NCBI RefSeq assembly: GCF_049331405.1
Contig: NZ_CP186275.1
Coordinates: forward strand, 248,001-312,000
Reading direction: 5' to 3'
Source: PoT sp049331405
GTDB taxonomy: Bacteria > Planctomycetota > Planctomycetia > Isosphaerales > Isosphaeraceae
DNA: 64,000 nucleotides
Each line of letters starts with the position of its first letter. The first letter of the stretch is position 1. Below, in pieces: positions 19,275 to 27,140 of this stretch. The notes beneath the pieces were generated by a model, which saw only the letters and a program-made list of their open reading frames with translations, was not told the DNA's origin and did no database searches. A program made the translations under genes and the position numbers.

Positions 19275-19294
19275 ACCCACGAACCTTCGTGGGT
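19275..19294 (+). terminator. Hairpin after the sigma-54 activator
   Basis: ACCCACGA-ACCT-TCGTGGGT forms an 8-bp perfect stem two bases after the stop codon. It is followed by a C/T-rich tract (CCCCCCTTTCCC) but no true U-tract. Confidence 0.6.
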
Positions 19295-19493
19295 CTGCCC
19301 CCCTTTCCCATCAAATCTCTGATGAGACGTTCGGCCGGCGAGGAAACTCCATTCCTCGTCCTGGTAAGGGTTTGCGTGCTTGAGTCAGCGTCTCTGCGGC
19401 GTGCGGTATGGGAATCGCCTTAAAAAATTCCCCGTACTCTGGATACAGGTCGCATCCTCGCACCCTGACTCACATTTCCACAGGAATGACCCG

Positions 19494-19757
19494 ATGCTTT
19501 TCTCCTCTCGACTCAAGCCCCTGGCCGCCACGCTCCTGCTGGCTCTCGCCGTCATGCCCGGCTGCTCCACCGACGAACCGCAGGGAGGCAAGATGGACGG
19601 CGGCCCCATGGAGAAAGGCAAGATGGAAGGCGGCTCCATGGAGAAGGGCAAGATGGAAGGCGGCTCCATGGAGAAGGGCAAGATGGACGGCGGCATGGGC
19701 GACGGCAAGATGGAAGGCGGCTCCATGGAGAAAGGCAAGATGGACGGGGCGAAGTAA
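19494..19757 (+). CDS. Methionine-rich repeat lipoprotein
   Basis: An 87-aa protein. Residues 1-23 are a lipoprotein signal (LLLALAVMPGC) with the lipid-acceptor Cys24. The mature part is built from 10-residue repeats K-M-x-G-G-x-M-E-K-G (five-fold, one shortened). It contains 11 methionines in 64 residues, with no aromatic or structural core. I know no enzyme with this sequence. Met-rich exported peptides can act as sacrificial oxidant sinks that MsrP regenerates, as with MrpX in the Azospira suillum MrpX-YedY1 system. Here msrP lies 2.7 kb downstream on the same strand after three thiol/redox genes. Metal (copper) binding by methionines is an alternative. The ATG at 19494 starts the signal peptide and has AGGAA upstream. 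Confidence 0.85.
   Translation: MLFSSRLKPLAATLLLALAVMPGCSTDEPQGGKMDGGPMEKGKMEGGSMEKGKMEGGSMEKGKMDGGMGDGKMEGGSMEKGKMDGAK
19590..19757 (+). repeat. 30-bp tandem repeats coding the Met-rich decapeptide
   Basis: Units beginning AAGATGGA start at 19590, 19620, 19650, 19680 (shortened to 27 bases), 19707 and 19737 (partial). The units at 19620 and 19650 are identical, which points to recent slippage or unequal exchange. Copy number may therefore vary between strains. Confidence 0.9.
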
Positions 19758-19836
19758 CGGATGCGGGTCGCCCCGCGGCAACGCCAGAGGTTTCTCCCCC
19801 ACTCTCGATGCACATCAATGACGGAAGGAAAGCCGA

Positions 19837-20496
19837 ATGAAGCGCCTCCTCGGCGGAGTGATCGCCCTGACTCTCGCCCTCTCGTTCAAGTCCGCAAACG
19901 CGGCCGATGGGCCGCTCGTCAAGCCTTTCGAGGCACAGGGGGTGGTCGCCGACGTCTTCGATCTCTTCCCTCGGGCCCTCAAGGATAAGAAACTCGCCGA
20001 TCAGGCGCGTGCCAGGGCGACCGTCAAGGAGGTCGCCGCCCGCGCGCTCGTCACCAGGGACGGGGTCTATGCGTTCCTGGAGACGCCCGAGAACCAGCGG
20101 TTCCTGAAGGACGTGAAGCCGGGGACCCCGGTGTCCATCAAGGGACGCTTGCTCGTGTCGGGTTCGCTCCTGCACATCGACTCGCTCTCCGGGGCGAAGG
20201 GTGACGTCGGGGTCGACCTGCTGCGATACCGGGACGAGGACGGGAAGCCAGCCACGCTTGTCGGCGTGAACAAGTGCCAGTGCGGCCTGAACGTCGCCGA
20301 ACTCCCCCATTCCTGCACCCTCGGCCACCTCCATCACCTGGAGGCGAACGACGGCAAGCTCTACCACTACGTCCAGACGGGCGACGGCAAGAAGGCCTTC
20401 CTCGGCGATGGGACGCACTTCAAGAACGTCGAGGTGAAGGCGCGGGTGTTCCCGGGCCATTTCCTGCTGGTCGAGCGCGGGAAACTCCTCCCCTGA
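19837..20496 (+). CDS. Secreted Cys/His-rich protein of unknown family
   Basis: A 219-aa protein with a Sec signal peptide (KRLLGGVIALTLALSFKSANA). I do not recognise the family. Residues about 90-125 (PGTPVSIKGRLLVSGSLLHI) look like a small beta-barrel/OB-like strand pattern. The segment from about 145 carries CQCGLNVAELPHSCTLGHLH, a dense cluster of three Cys and three His that could bind a metal or be redox-active. AAGGAAAG upstream of the ATG is a good ribosome site. It sits between the Met-rich lipoprotein and the peroxiredoxin in the same direction (79 and 109-base gaps), so a role in envelope redox or metal handling is inferred. Confidence 0.8.
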   Translation: MKRLLGGVIALTLALSFKSANAADGPLVKPFEAQGVVADVFDLFPRALKDKKLADQARARATVKEVAARALVTRDGVYAFLETPENQRFLKDVKPGTPVSIKGRLLVSGSLLHIDSLSGAKGDVGVDLLRYRDEDGKPATLVGVNKCQCGLNVAELPHSCTLGHLHHLEANDGKLYHYVQTGDGKKAFLGDGTHFKNVEVKARVFPGHFLLVERGKLLP

Positions 20497-20605
20497 TGCT
20501 GTGGCCGGCAGGATGCGGCCTCCCGCCTCGAATCTAGACCGTTGGCGCGAGAGCCCATGACCTCGCGCCAGAATCGATATAGGAAAATATCCAGGAATAA
20601 CCTAC

Positions 20606-21367
20606 ATGAGCCGTCGCACCCCGACGATCTTGATGACCCTCTTCGCGTCGGTCGCCGCGTTCGCGACCGCCGCAACCCTCGCCGCCCAGGAGCCGGGCGC
20701 GGCTCCTGGCGGTGCCCCGGTGCGGAAGGAACTCGATGAGTTTCGAGAGAAGTCGGCCAAGAACGCCCCGCCGGAACGGATCCGGGTTTACGAGCAGGGG
20801 ATCGAAGAGCTGCGCAAGGCGGGTATCGTCGAGAAGGCGTTGAAGGTCGGGGACCGGGCCCCGGAGTTCGAGCTTCCCGACGCGACGGGCAAGGAGGTCA
20901 AGCTCTCGGAGCTGCTCGCCCGAGGCCCGGTGATCATCACCTGGTACCGGGGGGGCTGGTGCCCCTACTGCAACATCGCCCTGCGAGGTTTCCACAAGCG
21001 ATTGCCCGAGATCCGCGCGGCGGGCGCGAACCTGGTCGCCATCTCGCCGGAGACCCCCGATAACAGCCTGAGCACGGCCGAGAAGAACCACCTCGACTTC
21101 GACGTGCTGAGCGACCGGGGGAACAAGGTCGCCCGCGCCTTCGGGATCGCCTACAAGCTCCCCAAGGTCGTCGCCGATCAGTTCAAAGGCCGGCTCGACC
21201 TGGCGAAGCACAACGGCGACGATTCGGGCGAGCTTCCCCTCGGCGTGACATACATCGTCGACGGCTCGGGTATCATCCGCTACGCGTTCGTGGACGCCGA
21301 CTACCGGAAGAGGGCCGAGCCCGCCGAAGTGCTGGCCGCCCTGCGAAGACTCGAGAAGAAGCCCTGA
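20606..21367 (+). CDS. Exported peroxiredoxin-like (AhpC/TSA) protein
   Basis: A 253-aa protein. A signal peptide (about residues 1-27) is followed by a charged helical region and a thioredoxin-fold peroxiredoxin-like domain from about residue 80 (VGDRAPEFELPDATGKEV). The active-site motif is WYRGGWCPYCNIAL with C119 and C122, a CxxC arrangement typical of the PRX-like1 group. Further support comes from LVAISPETPDNSLS and FDVLSDRGNKVARAFG. The likely role is reduction of peroxides or thiol exchange in the envelope. It precedes the DUF1223 and msrP genes in the same direction. Confidence 0.9.
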   Translation: MSRRTPTILMTLFASVAAFATAATLAAQEPGAAPGGAPVRKELDEFREKSAKNAPPERIRVYEQGIEELRKAGIVEKALKVGDRAPEFELPDATGKEVKLSELLARGPVIITWYRGGWCPYCNIALRGFHKRLPEIRAAGANLVAISPETPDNSLSTAEKNHLDFDVLSDRGNKVARAFGIAYKLPKVVADQFKGRLDLAKHNGDDSGELPLGVTYIVDGSGIIRYAFVDADYRKRAEPAEVLAALRRLEKKP

Positions 21368-21394
21368 CCCGGCTCGAGGGTCGAAGTCTCGATG

Positions 21395-21420
21395 CAGCCC
21401 GGGGCGTGCGCCCCGGGCTG
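21395..21420 (+). terminator. GC-rich perfect hairpin within the redox cluster
   Basis: CAGCCCGGGGCG-TG-CGCCCCGGGCTG is a 12-bp inverted repeat just after the peroxiredoxin gene, with no U-tract. It could attenuate or end the upstream transcript, or stabilise its 3' end. Confidence 0.5.
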
Positions 21421-21464
21421 CCGCCCCCCCTGGTCCGACATCGCCAACACGGGAGTACGCCAAA

Positions 21465-22322
21465 GTGAGGGTCGCCAACCCCCTGCTCTACTCGATGCTA
21501 TCGCTGGTCGTCTTCGGGACGGGCGTCTCCGGCCAGGAGTCGGGCCGGGCCGAACCGAGGCGCATGGTCCTGGTCGAGCTGTACACGTCGCAAGGGTGCG
21601 ACATGTGCCCCGCGGCCGAGAAAATCCTCGGGGCCCTGGCCGAGAAGGATCGTCGCGTCGTGCCGATCGCGTTCCACGTCGACTACTTCAACGACCCCTG
21701 GGTCGACGTCTTCTCGGATCCGCTCTACAGCCAGCGGCAGATGACCTATAACGACATCTACAAAGGGCCCAAGAATCCCGAGTACGGGCTTTATTACACG
21801 CCCATGCTCATGATCGACGGCGTCGAGACCATAAACGGTCGAGACCCGGCCGCGGCCCAGGCGGCGATCCGACGGGCCCAGTCGAAGAAGCCCGCCGTCG
21901 GGCTCGACGTCACGCTCGACGTCAAGGGGGACGGGCGATCGGGGACGGCCTCGATCAAGGTGACGAGCAAGTCGCCCAGGGTCGAGAACGCGCCGCTCCT
22001 CGTCTGCGCGGTGCTCCGCGAGGACGGGGTGGTCACCGATATCCCCTCGGGCGAGAACAAGGGCAAGTCGCTCGTCGCCCGATTCCCGGCGCGTCGGACG
22101 AAGTACGCGTTCATCGAGCTGGACGGGAACGCGGCCTCGATCCAGAAGTTCGCGTTCGAGATCGAGCCCGCGTGGAAGCCCTCGAACCTCCGCCTGGCCG
22201 CGTTCGTCCAGGACAAGCGAACCGGCGTAGTCTATCAGGCGGCCGACCTCCCCTGGGCGCCGAACGCGACCGCCGCGAAGACGACGGGTTCGAGTGCCGA
22301 TCGTGCGGCCCCGGCGCGTTGA
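21465..22322 (+). CDS. DUF1223 family exported thioredoxin-like protein
   Basis: A 285-aa protein with a signal peptide (about residues 1-24) and the DUF1223 pattern: VLVELYTSQGCDMCPAAEKI with C45 and C48 in a CxxC, then AFHVDYFNDPWVDVFSDPLY, and YTPMLMIDGVETINGRD. The fold is thioredoxin-like; the CxxC suggests a redox role but the family's reaction is not established. The GTG start at 21465 has GGGAG 9 bases upstream. The C-terminal half (about 140-285) is a beta-rich domain. It lies between the peroxiredoxin and msrP, all co-directional. Confidence 0.88.
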   Translation: MRVANPLLYSMLSLVVFGTGVSGQESGRAEPRRMVLVELYTSQGCDMCPAAEKILGALAEKDRRVVPIAFHVDYFNDPWVDVFSDPLYSQRQMTYNDIYKGPKNPEYGLYYTPMLMIDGVETINGRDPAAAQAAIRRAQSKKPAVGLDVTLDVKGDGRSGTASIKVTSKSPRVENAPLLVCAVLREDGVVTDIPSGENKGKSLVARFPARRTKYAFIELDGNAASIQKFAFEIEPAWKPSNLRLAAFVQDKRTGVVYQAADLPWAPNATAAKTTGSSADRAAPAR

Positions 22323-22501
22323 GATCCCGGTCACCGACGCCTCACGCAAGGCCCATCGCCATTTCCGGACCGATGGATGCCAACAACGAGCCGCACGGCA
22401 AGGCCCGGCGGGGGCGCGATGCGGGCGTGGCCCCTCGAACGCCCCTGATATCGTCGATCGGTCCGTCGGTCGCCGCCCATCCCCGAATCGAGGTTCCATC
22501 C

Positions 22502-23485
22502 ATGCCGGGACCTGACCGGATCCCTTCCAGCGAGATCACCCCGCCCGAGGCCTACTTCAACCGCCGCGCCTTCATGCGGGCGGGAGCCGCCGCGGCCAGC
22601 CTGGCGACGACGGCCGCGGTCTACCGGAGGCTGAACCGCCCGGGTTCGGAGTCCATCGAGACGGCCCCCCTCCGCGACCTGGCGGCCGGCACCGGGAAGC
22701 CCGACGATCTCGCCAGCGGCTTCCGCACGGAGGAGGCGAAGACGCCGCTGGAGCGCGTCGGTAATTACAACAACTTCTACGAGTTCACGACCGACAAGGA
22801 GGGGGTCGCGGCGGCGGCCGTCGGGTTCGTCTCGCGCCCCTGGACGGTCGAGGTCGGCGGCCTCGTCCGCAAGCCGAAGGTCTTCGACCTCGACGAGATC
22901 CTCAAGCTCGGGGCGCTGGAGGAGCGGGTCTACCGGATGCGCTGCGTCGAGGGCTGGTCGATGGTGATCCCCTGGGACGGGTTCTCGCTCTCCCGGCTCC
23001 TCGACCGCGTGGAGCCGATGGGCAACGCCAGGTACGTCGCGTTCGAGACCCTGGTCGACGCCGACCGCTTCCCCGGGCAGAAGAGCTCGGTGCTGAGCTG
23101 GCCGTACGTGGAGGGCCTGCGGCTGGACGAGGCGATGCACCCGCTCACCATCCTCGCGGCCGGCCTCTACGGCCGGGAGCTTCCGGCGCAGAACGGCGCC
23201 CCCTTGCGCCTGGTGGTCCCCTGGAAATATGGCTTCAAGGGGATCAAGTCGATCGTCAAGATCACGCTCTCCGAGGACCAGCCCCCCTCGACCTGGAACG
23301 CCCTCGCCCCGTCCGAATACGGGTTCTACTCCAACGTCAATCCGGCCGTCCCCCACCCGAGGTGGAGCCAGGCGACCGAGCAGCGGATCGGGGAGTGGGG
23401 CCGGCGCAAGACACTCCTCTTCAACGGCTATGCCAAACAGGTCGCCCACCTCTACGCCGGGATGGACCTTCGGGCTGACTTCTAG
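22502..23485 (+). CDS. msrP: MsrP, molybdenum-dependent protein-methionine-sulfoxide reductase
   Basis: A 327-aa protein matching MsrP (YedY). A Tat-type signal with NRRAFMRAG (R21-R22) exports the folded molybdoenzyme. The oxidoreductase Mo-binding domain includes NYNNFYEFTTDKE, PWTVEVGGLVRKP, and YRMRCVEGWSMVIPWDGF, where C148 is the expected molybdenum ligand; WKYGFKGIKSIVKI is also conserved. It reduces methionine sulfoxide in envelope proteins, taking electrons from a heme membrane partner. That partner follows 15 bases later. The ATG at 22502 is used because the Tat signal begins there and GAGG lies upstream; the longer frame to 22172 overlaps the previous gene. Confidence 0.96.
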   Translation: MPGPDRIPSSEITPPEAYFNRRAFMRAGAAAASLATTAAVYRRLNRPGSESIETAPLRDLAAGTGKPDDLASGFRTEEAKTPLERVGNYNNFYEFTTDKEGVAAAAVGFVSRPWTVEVGGLVRKPKVFDLDEILKLGALEERVYRMRCVEGWSMVIPWDGFSLSRLLDRVEPMGNARYVAFETLVDADRFPGQKSSVLSWPYVEGLRLDEAMHPLTILAAGLYGRELPAQNGAPLRLVVPWKYGFKGIKSIVKITLSEDQPPSTWNALAPSEYGFYSNVNPAVPHPRWSQATEQRIGEWGRRKTLLFNGYAKQVAHLYAGMDLRADF

Positions 23486-23500
23486 CATCAAAATACCCGG

Positions 23501-25225
23501 ATGCGTCCGGGCCGGGAGGGGACGCCGCCCTTGAAAGTCGATCGATTCACCAGGACCGTCGTCCTGCTCAACGGCTCCGTGCCGGTCATCCTCCTCGGCT
23601 GGGACGCCTGGAACAAACACCTTGGCGCCAATCCGGTCAACTTCGCGATCCGGACGACCGGGATCCTCTCGCTCATCTTCCTCCTGCTGTCGCTGGCCGT
23701 CACTCCGGTGAGCCGGCTCACCGGCCAAGGGTGGCTCGGCCAGTTCCGGAGGATGCTCGGCCTCTACGCCTTCTTCCACGCCGCGCTTCACTTCCTCCTC
23801 TTCTTCGCGCTCGACCGCGACGGGAGCCTCGCCGACACGGCCTCGGAGGTCGTCAAACGGCCGTACCTCCTCGTGGGGATGGTCGGCCTCGTCCTGATGA
23901 TCCCGCTGGCGGCGACCTCGACCGACGCGATGATCAGGCGCCTCGGGCCCTCGCGGTGGAAGGCCCTCCACCGGCTGGCCTACCTCGCGGCGACGGCCGG
24001 TGTCCTGCACTTCGCCATGCTCGTCAAGGCCGACCTCAGCCGGCCCGCCGCGTTCGGGGTCGTACTGGGGTTGCTCTTCCTCTATCGCCTGGTCGCCCAT
24101 TACCGGCAACTGCGCTCGGACGCTCGCAAATATCGGGACGCATCCCCGCCCGTCGCTCCCCTCGCGCGGTCGAAACCCTGGGAGGGATCGTTGCGCGTCG
24201 CCGGGGTGTTCGACGAGACCCCCGGTGTCCGCACGCTGCGGCTCACCTCCCCCGACGGGCCCCGGCTGCCGTTCGACTTCCTGCCGGGTCAGTACCTGAA
24301 CCTCGCGCTGACGATCGACGGCCGCAAGGTGCGCCGGTCGTACACGATCGCCTCGCCGCCGACCCGGGTCGGCTACTGCGAGCTTACGGTCAAGCGGGAG
24401 GACCTTGGGCTGTCGTCGCGCCACCTGCACGACGCCGTCCGCGTGGGCGACCTGCTGGACGTGATCGCCCCGGCCGGCCGGTTCACGTTCACGGGGGCCG
24501 AGTCCGCCGGCCTCGTGCTGATCGCCGGGGGCGTCGGCATCACCCCTTTGATGTCCAAGATTCGCTACCTGACCGACCTCTGCTGGCCGGGCGAGATCCA
24601 CCTGGTCTTCTCCGCCAGGACGGAGCGGGACATCATCTTCCGCGAGGAGCTTGACGCCCTCCGGCGCCGCCACCCGAACCTGCATGTCGCCGTCACCCTG
24701 ACCCGCGAGGAGGGCCCGGCCTGGGCCGGCGAGCGAGGGCGGATCAATCCCGACATGCTGGCCCGGCTCGTGCCGGAGATCGCCTCGCGAAGGGTCCACC
24801 TCTGCGGCCCCGCCGAGATGACCGACCCGGCCCGTCGGATGCTCCTCGAGCTGGGCGTGCCCGACGATTCGATCCGGACGGAGTCGTTCGCGTCCCCCGG
24901 CCGCGTTGTCGCCGACGACCAGCCGGAGAGCCAGGCCCGCGAGGTCTTCGATGTTGATTCCTCCGGCGCCACGATCACGTTCAGCCGCTCGCGGAAATCG
25001 GCCCCGGTGCCCGGCGCTCGGACGGTGCTCGAGGCCGCGGAGGCCCTCGGGGTCGCCATCAACTACGACTGCCGGGCCGGCATCTGCGGCCAGTGCAAGA
25101 TCCGGCTCCTCTCCGGCCGAGTCGTCATGGACGCCGAGGACGCCCTCGACCCTTCCGACCGGGCGAACGGCCTGATCCTGAGCTGCCAGGCCCATCGCGT
25201 CGACGACGTCGTGGTCGATGCGTGA
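23501..25225 (+). CDS. MsrQ fused to NAD(P)H-flavin reductase and 2Fe-2S ferredoxin
   Basis: A 574-aa fusion. Residues about 20-200 form an MsrQ/ferric-reductase-like membrane domain of several helices with candidate heme ligands H93, H97, H157 and H170. Residues about 228-330 are an FAD-binding barrel (RSYTIASPP at 279-287). Residues about 338-455 are an NAD(P)-binding domain (GGVGITPL, HLCGPAEMTD). Residues about 480-574 are a plant-type 2Fe-2S ferredoxin with C524, C529, C532 and C562. Ordinary MsrQ ends after the membrane domain and relies on quinol or a separate flavin reductase. Here NAD(P)H, FAD, Fe-S, heme and MsrP could form one chain. ATG 23501 is used; TTG 23531, with GGGAGG upstream, is an alternative. 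Confidence 0.93.
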   Translation: MRPGREGTPPLKVDRFTRTVVLLNGSVPVILLGWDAWNKHLGANPVNFAIRTTGILSLIFLLLSLAVTPVSRLTGQGWLGQFRRMLGLYAFFHAALHFLLFFALDRDGSLADTASEVVKRPYLLVGMVGLVLMIPLAATSTDAMIRRLGPSRWKALHRLAYLAATAGVLHFAMLVKADLSRPAAFGVVLGLLFLYRLVAHYRQLRSDARKYRDASPPVAPLARSKPWEGSLRVAGVFDETPGVRTLRLTSPDGPRLPFDFLPGQYLNLALTIDGRKVRRSYTIASPPTRVGYCELTVKREDLGLSSRHLHDAVRVGDLLDVIAPAGRFTFTGAESAGLVLIAGGVGITPLMSKIRYLTDLCWPGEIHLVFSARTERDIIFREELDALRRRHPNLHVAVTLTREEGPAWAGERGRINPDMLARLVPEIASRRVHLCGPAEMTDPARRMLLELGVPDDSIRTESFASPGRVVADDQPESQAREVFDVDSSGATITFSRSRKSAPVPGARTVLEAAEALGVAINYDCRAGICGQCKIRLLSGRVVMDAEDALDPSDRANGLILSCQAHRVDDVVVDA

Positions 25226-25315
25226 CCGCCGGGGATCGCCCCGATCTCGGACGAGCGCGGCTCGGTTCATGAGTTGTGGCGGGATCTTCCCTGGACGACT
25301 GCAAGGCTCAAAGAA

Positions 25316-25372
25316 GGCCTCCGTGAACGGATCATGAATGATGACTTTCACCATGATCCGTCCCCGGAGGCC
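25316..25372. terminator. Long two-part hairpin between convergent genes
   Basis: GGCCTCCG + 3 nt + ACGGATCATG pairs exactly with CATGATCCGT + 3 nt + CGGAGGCC around a 15-base loop, giving 18 bp interrupted by one symmetric 3x3 internal loop. It sits between the ends of the MsrQ fusion gene (plus) and the glycine-rich gene (minus), so it probably serves both as a bidirectional terminator. There is no U-tract. Confidence 0.65.
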
Positions 25373-25436
25373 CACCTCGCCGACCCCGTCCGAATCCTCG
25401 TGATCCTCGAAGCCGCGAGGCGCACCCGTAGGACTC

Positions 25437-27047
25437 TCAGAGGCCGCTGAGGTTCGCGGCCGAGACGTGGACGCCCTGCCTGAGCCCGAGGCGTCGCACC
25501 ACCTCGGCACTCACGGAGACGCTCATCCCTTTCCTGGGGGGCAGGCTGATCCCGATCAGGGTCGAGGGTCGGGCCCCGGGCGGGGCCTTCCGCCCGTCTA
25601 GCGTCAGCCCCTTGAGCACCATCGGGCTCCGGTTTTCGATCCGGATCACATCATGATCCTTGCCACTCGCCCCGCGCACGAACTGGGCCCGGACCATCCG
25701 CGAGAGCAGAAGCTCGGCCCAGGCATCGGCCAGTTCCGCGGCCCCTCGCGCGGTCCCGTCCTCCGCGAGGAGGGGCATGGAGAATTCGCCCATCTCGACC
25801 CAGGCGTTCCCCGCCTCATCGGCCGCGAGGATCCGCACCGACGCCGCGCACCCATCGACCTCGACGCGGCTGGCCAGGGCCGGCCCTTCGGGCCTGTCGG
25901 GAATCCCTTCGCGGGACGCGAGCCCGAGGATGGTCTTGCCCTGGAGGACCTTCCGGAGCCCCAGGACCGACGGTCGATCCCCCGGCAACTTCGAGGCGAT
26001 CTCGAAGTAGGACACGGCCGTTTCCAGGTCCGGGCGCGGGCCTCCCCGAGACTTCAGGCGATCCACGATCTGTCGCGCAAGTGTGAGTTCATTCCGGTTG
26101 GCCCAGCCCTCGGCGAGTTCCTCCAACCTGGACCAGTCGAGCCCCTGGCCGAGATGCCAGAGGACGAGTTGAGCGACCGTCTCGGGCGTCTTCTCCTCGG
26201 CCAGGCGCTTGATGACCTCGCGAAGGCTGGGGTTGATCCCTTCCACCGCGTCGACATCGAGGATCCGGAGGGGCTCCCCCCGCCTGGGCGAGACGAGGCC
26301 AGCGTCGGCACCGGGGCCGGTGAGGCTCACAAGCCGCGTCGGCAACCTGCGGGATTGCCCCGGTCGAATCACCGCGGAGGCCGGGCCGGCGGGGGGCAAC
26401 GAGCGGAACCCTCCGCCGAATCCGCCGCCTGCGCCTCCCCCTCCTACCCCACCGCCCCCGAGGCCGCCGCCGCCGAGACCACCCCCGAGCGCCCCCGATG
26501 AGTTCAACGATTGCATATCCCAGCTATCGCGATCGCCGACGAGATTCATGATCAGGCGGCCGAGCATCAGCATGCCGGTCGACGCGGGAAGCGTACTCGC
26601 TCCGCCGCCAGACCCGCCGCCACCGCCTCCAACTCCACCACCGCCACCTCCCAGGCCGCCACCGCCACCTCCCAGGCCGCCGCCTCCACCCCCGAACCCG
26701 CCGCCGCCACCTCCACCGCCCACGCCGCCGCCGCCGGCCCCTCCGAATCCGCCGCCGCCGAACTGCCCGCTCGCCCCCGAGGCGATGAGGCCCGGAGGCA
26801 GGACGACGCGGAGCGATCGCGACGAGCGGTTCGTGACGGAGAGGGTCATCTGGCCATCACCCGAGCCCTCCGCGCTGACGGTGATCGCCCCGCGACGGAC
26901 CCCGTCGAAGAGGTCCACCGCCGCCGGAGGATTCGCGACGGCTTCCCTCGCGGGCTCGACGCCCTTCGCGGGACTCGGCGGCATGACACCCGACAGGGCG
27001 AAACCCAGGCCGGTCACTCCGAGCAATCTCGCGAGCATCGGACGCAT
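25437..27047 (-). CDS. Secreted glycine-rich protein of unknown function
   Basis: A 536-aa protein with a signal peptide (MLARLLGVTGLGFALSGVMP). A beta-rich segment (about 55-95, MTLSVTNRSSRSLRVVLPPG) is followed by two long poly-glycine blocks (about 97-155 and about 185-215, units such as GGGGGLGGG). The rest contains LRILDVDAVEGINPSLREVI and a C-terminal beta-rich domain (IRIENRSPMVLKGLTLDG). I do not recognise a family. The ATG at 27047 has AAGGGGGA 7 bases upstream. It lies 94 bases after the STN/TPR gene on the same strand, and both carry glycine-rich blocks, so they are probably co-transcribed. The glycine codons form imperfect DNA repeats at about 26390-26770. Confidence 0.82.
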   Translation of the reverse strand: MRPMLARLLGVTGLGFALSGVMPPSPAKGVEPAREAVANPPAAVDLFDGVRRGAITVSAEGSGDGQMTLSVTNRSSRSLRVVLPPGLIASGASGQFGGGGFGGAGGGGVGGGGGGGGFGGGGGGLGGGGGGLGGGGGGVGGGGGGSGGGASTLPASTGMLMLGRLIMNLVGDRDSWDMQSLNSSGALGGGLGGGGLGGGGVGGGGAGGGFGGGFRSLPPAGPASAVIRPGQSRRLPTRLVSLTGPGADAGLVSPRRGEPLRILDVDAVEGINPSLREVIKRLAEEKTPETVAQLVLWHLGQGLDWSRLEELAEGWANRNELTLARQIVDRLKSRGGPRPDLETAVSYFEIASKLPGDRPSVLGLRKVLQGKTILGLASREGIPDRPEGPALASRVEVDGCAASVRILAADEAGNAWVEMGEFSMPLLAEDGTARGAAELADAWAELLLSRMVRAQFVRGASGKDHDVIRIENRSPMVLKGLTLDGRKAPPGARPSTLIGISLPPRKGMSVSVSAEVVRRLGLRQGVHVSAANLSGL

Positions 27048-27140
27048 AACATCCCCCTTTCGTTTGCCGTGAATCAGAGGCACGGCATACCTTCACCCGA
27101 AACGAAGTCGTTTTCGAACACGTTCGCACGTAGGTATTGA

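Noticed and set aside
19361..19380. A sigma-54-like promoter (TGG...TTTGC) between the activator gene and the Met-rich lipoprotein
   Set aside because: The GG and GC elements are 9 bases apart instead of the required 10. A second near-match just downstream (CTGG at about 19440) has the same fault.
22331..25510. A 1,059-codon open frame on the minus strand
   Set aside because: It is antisense to msrP and the MsrQ fusion, has low-complexity Arg/Gly/Pro composition and arises from GC-rich third positions of the real genes. The same applies to long antisense frames at 17156-19276 and 50926-53742.
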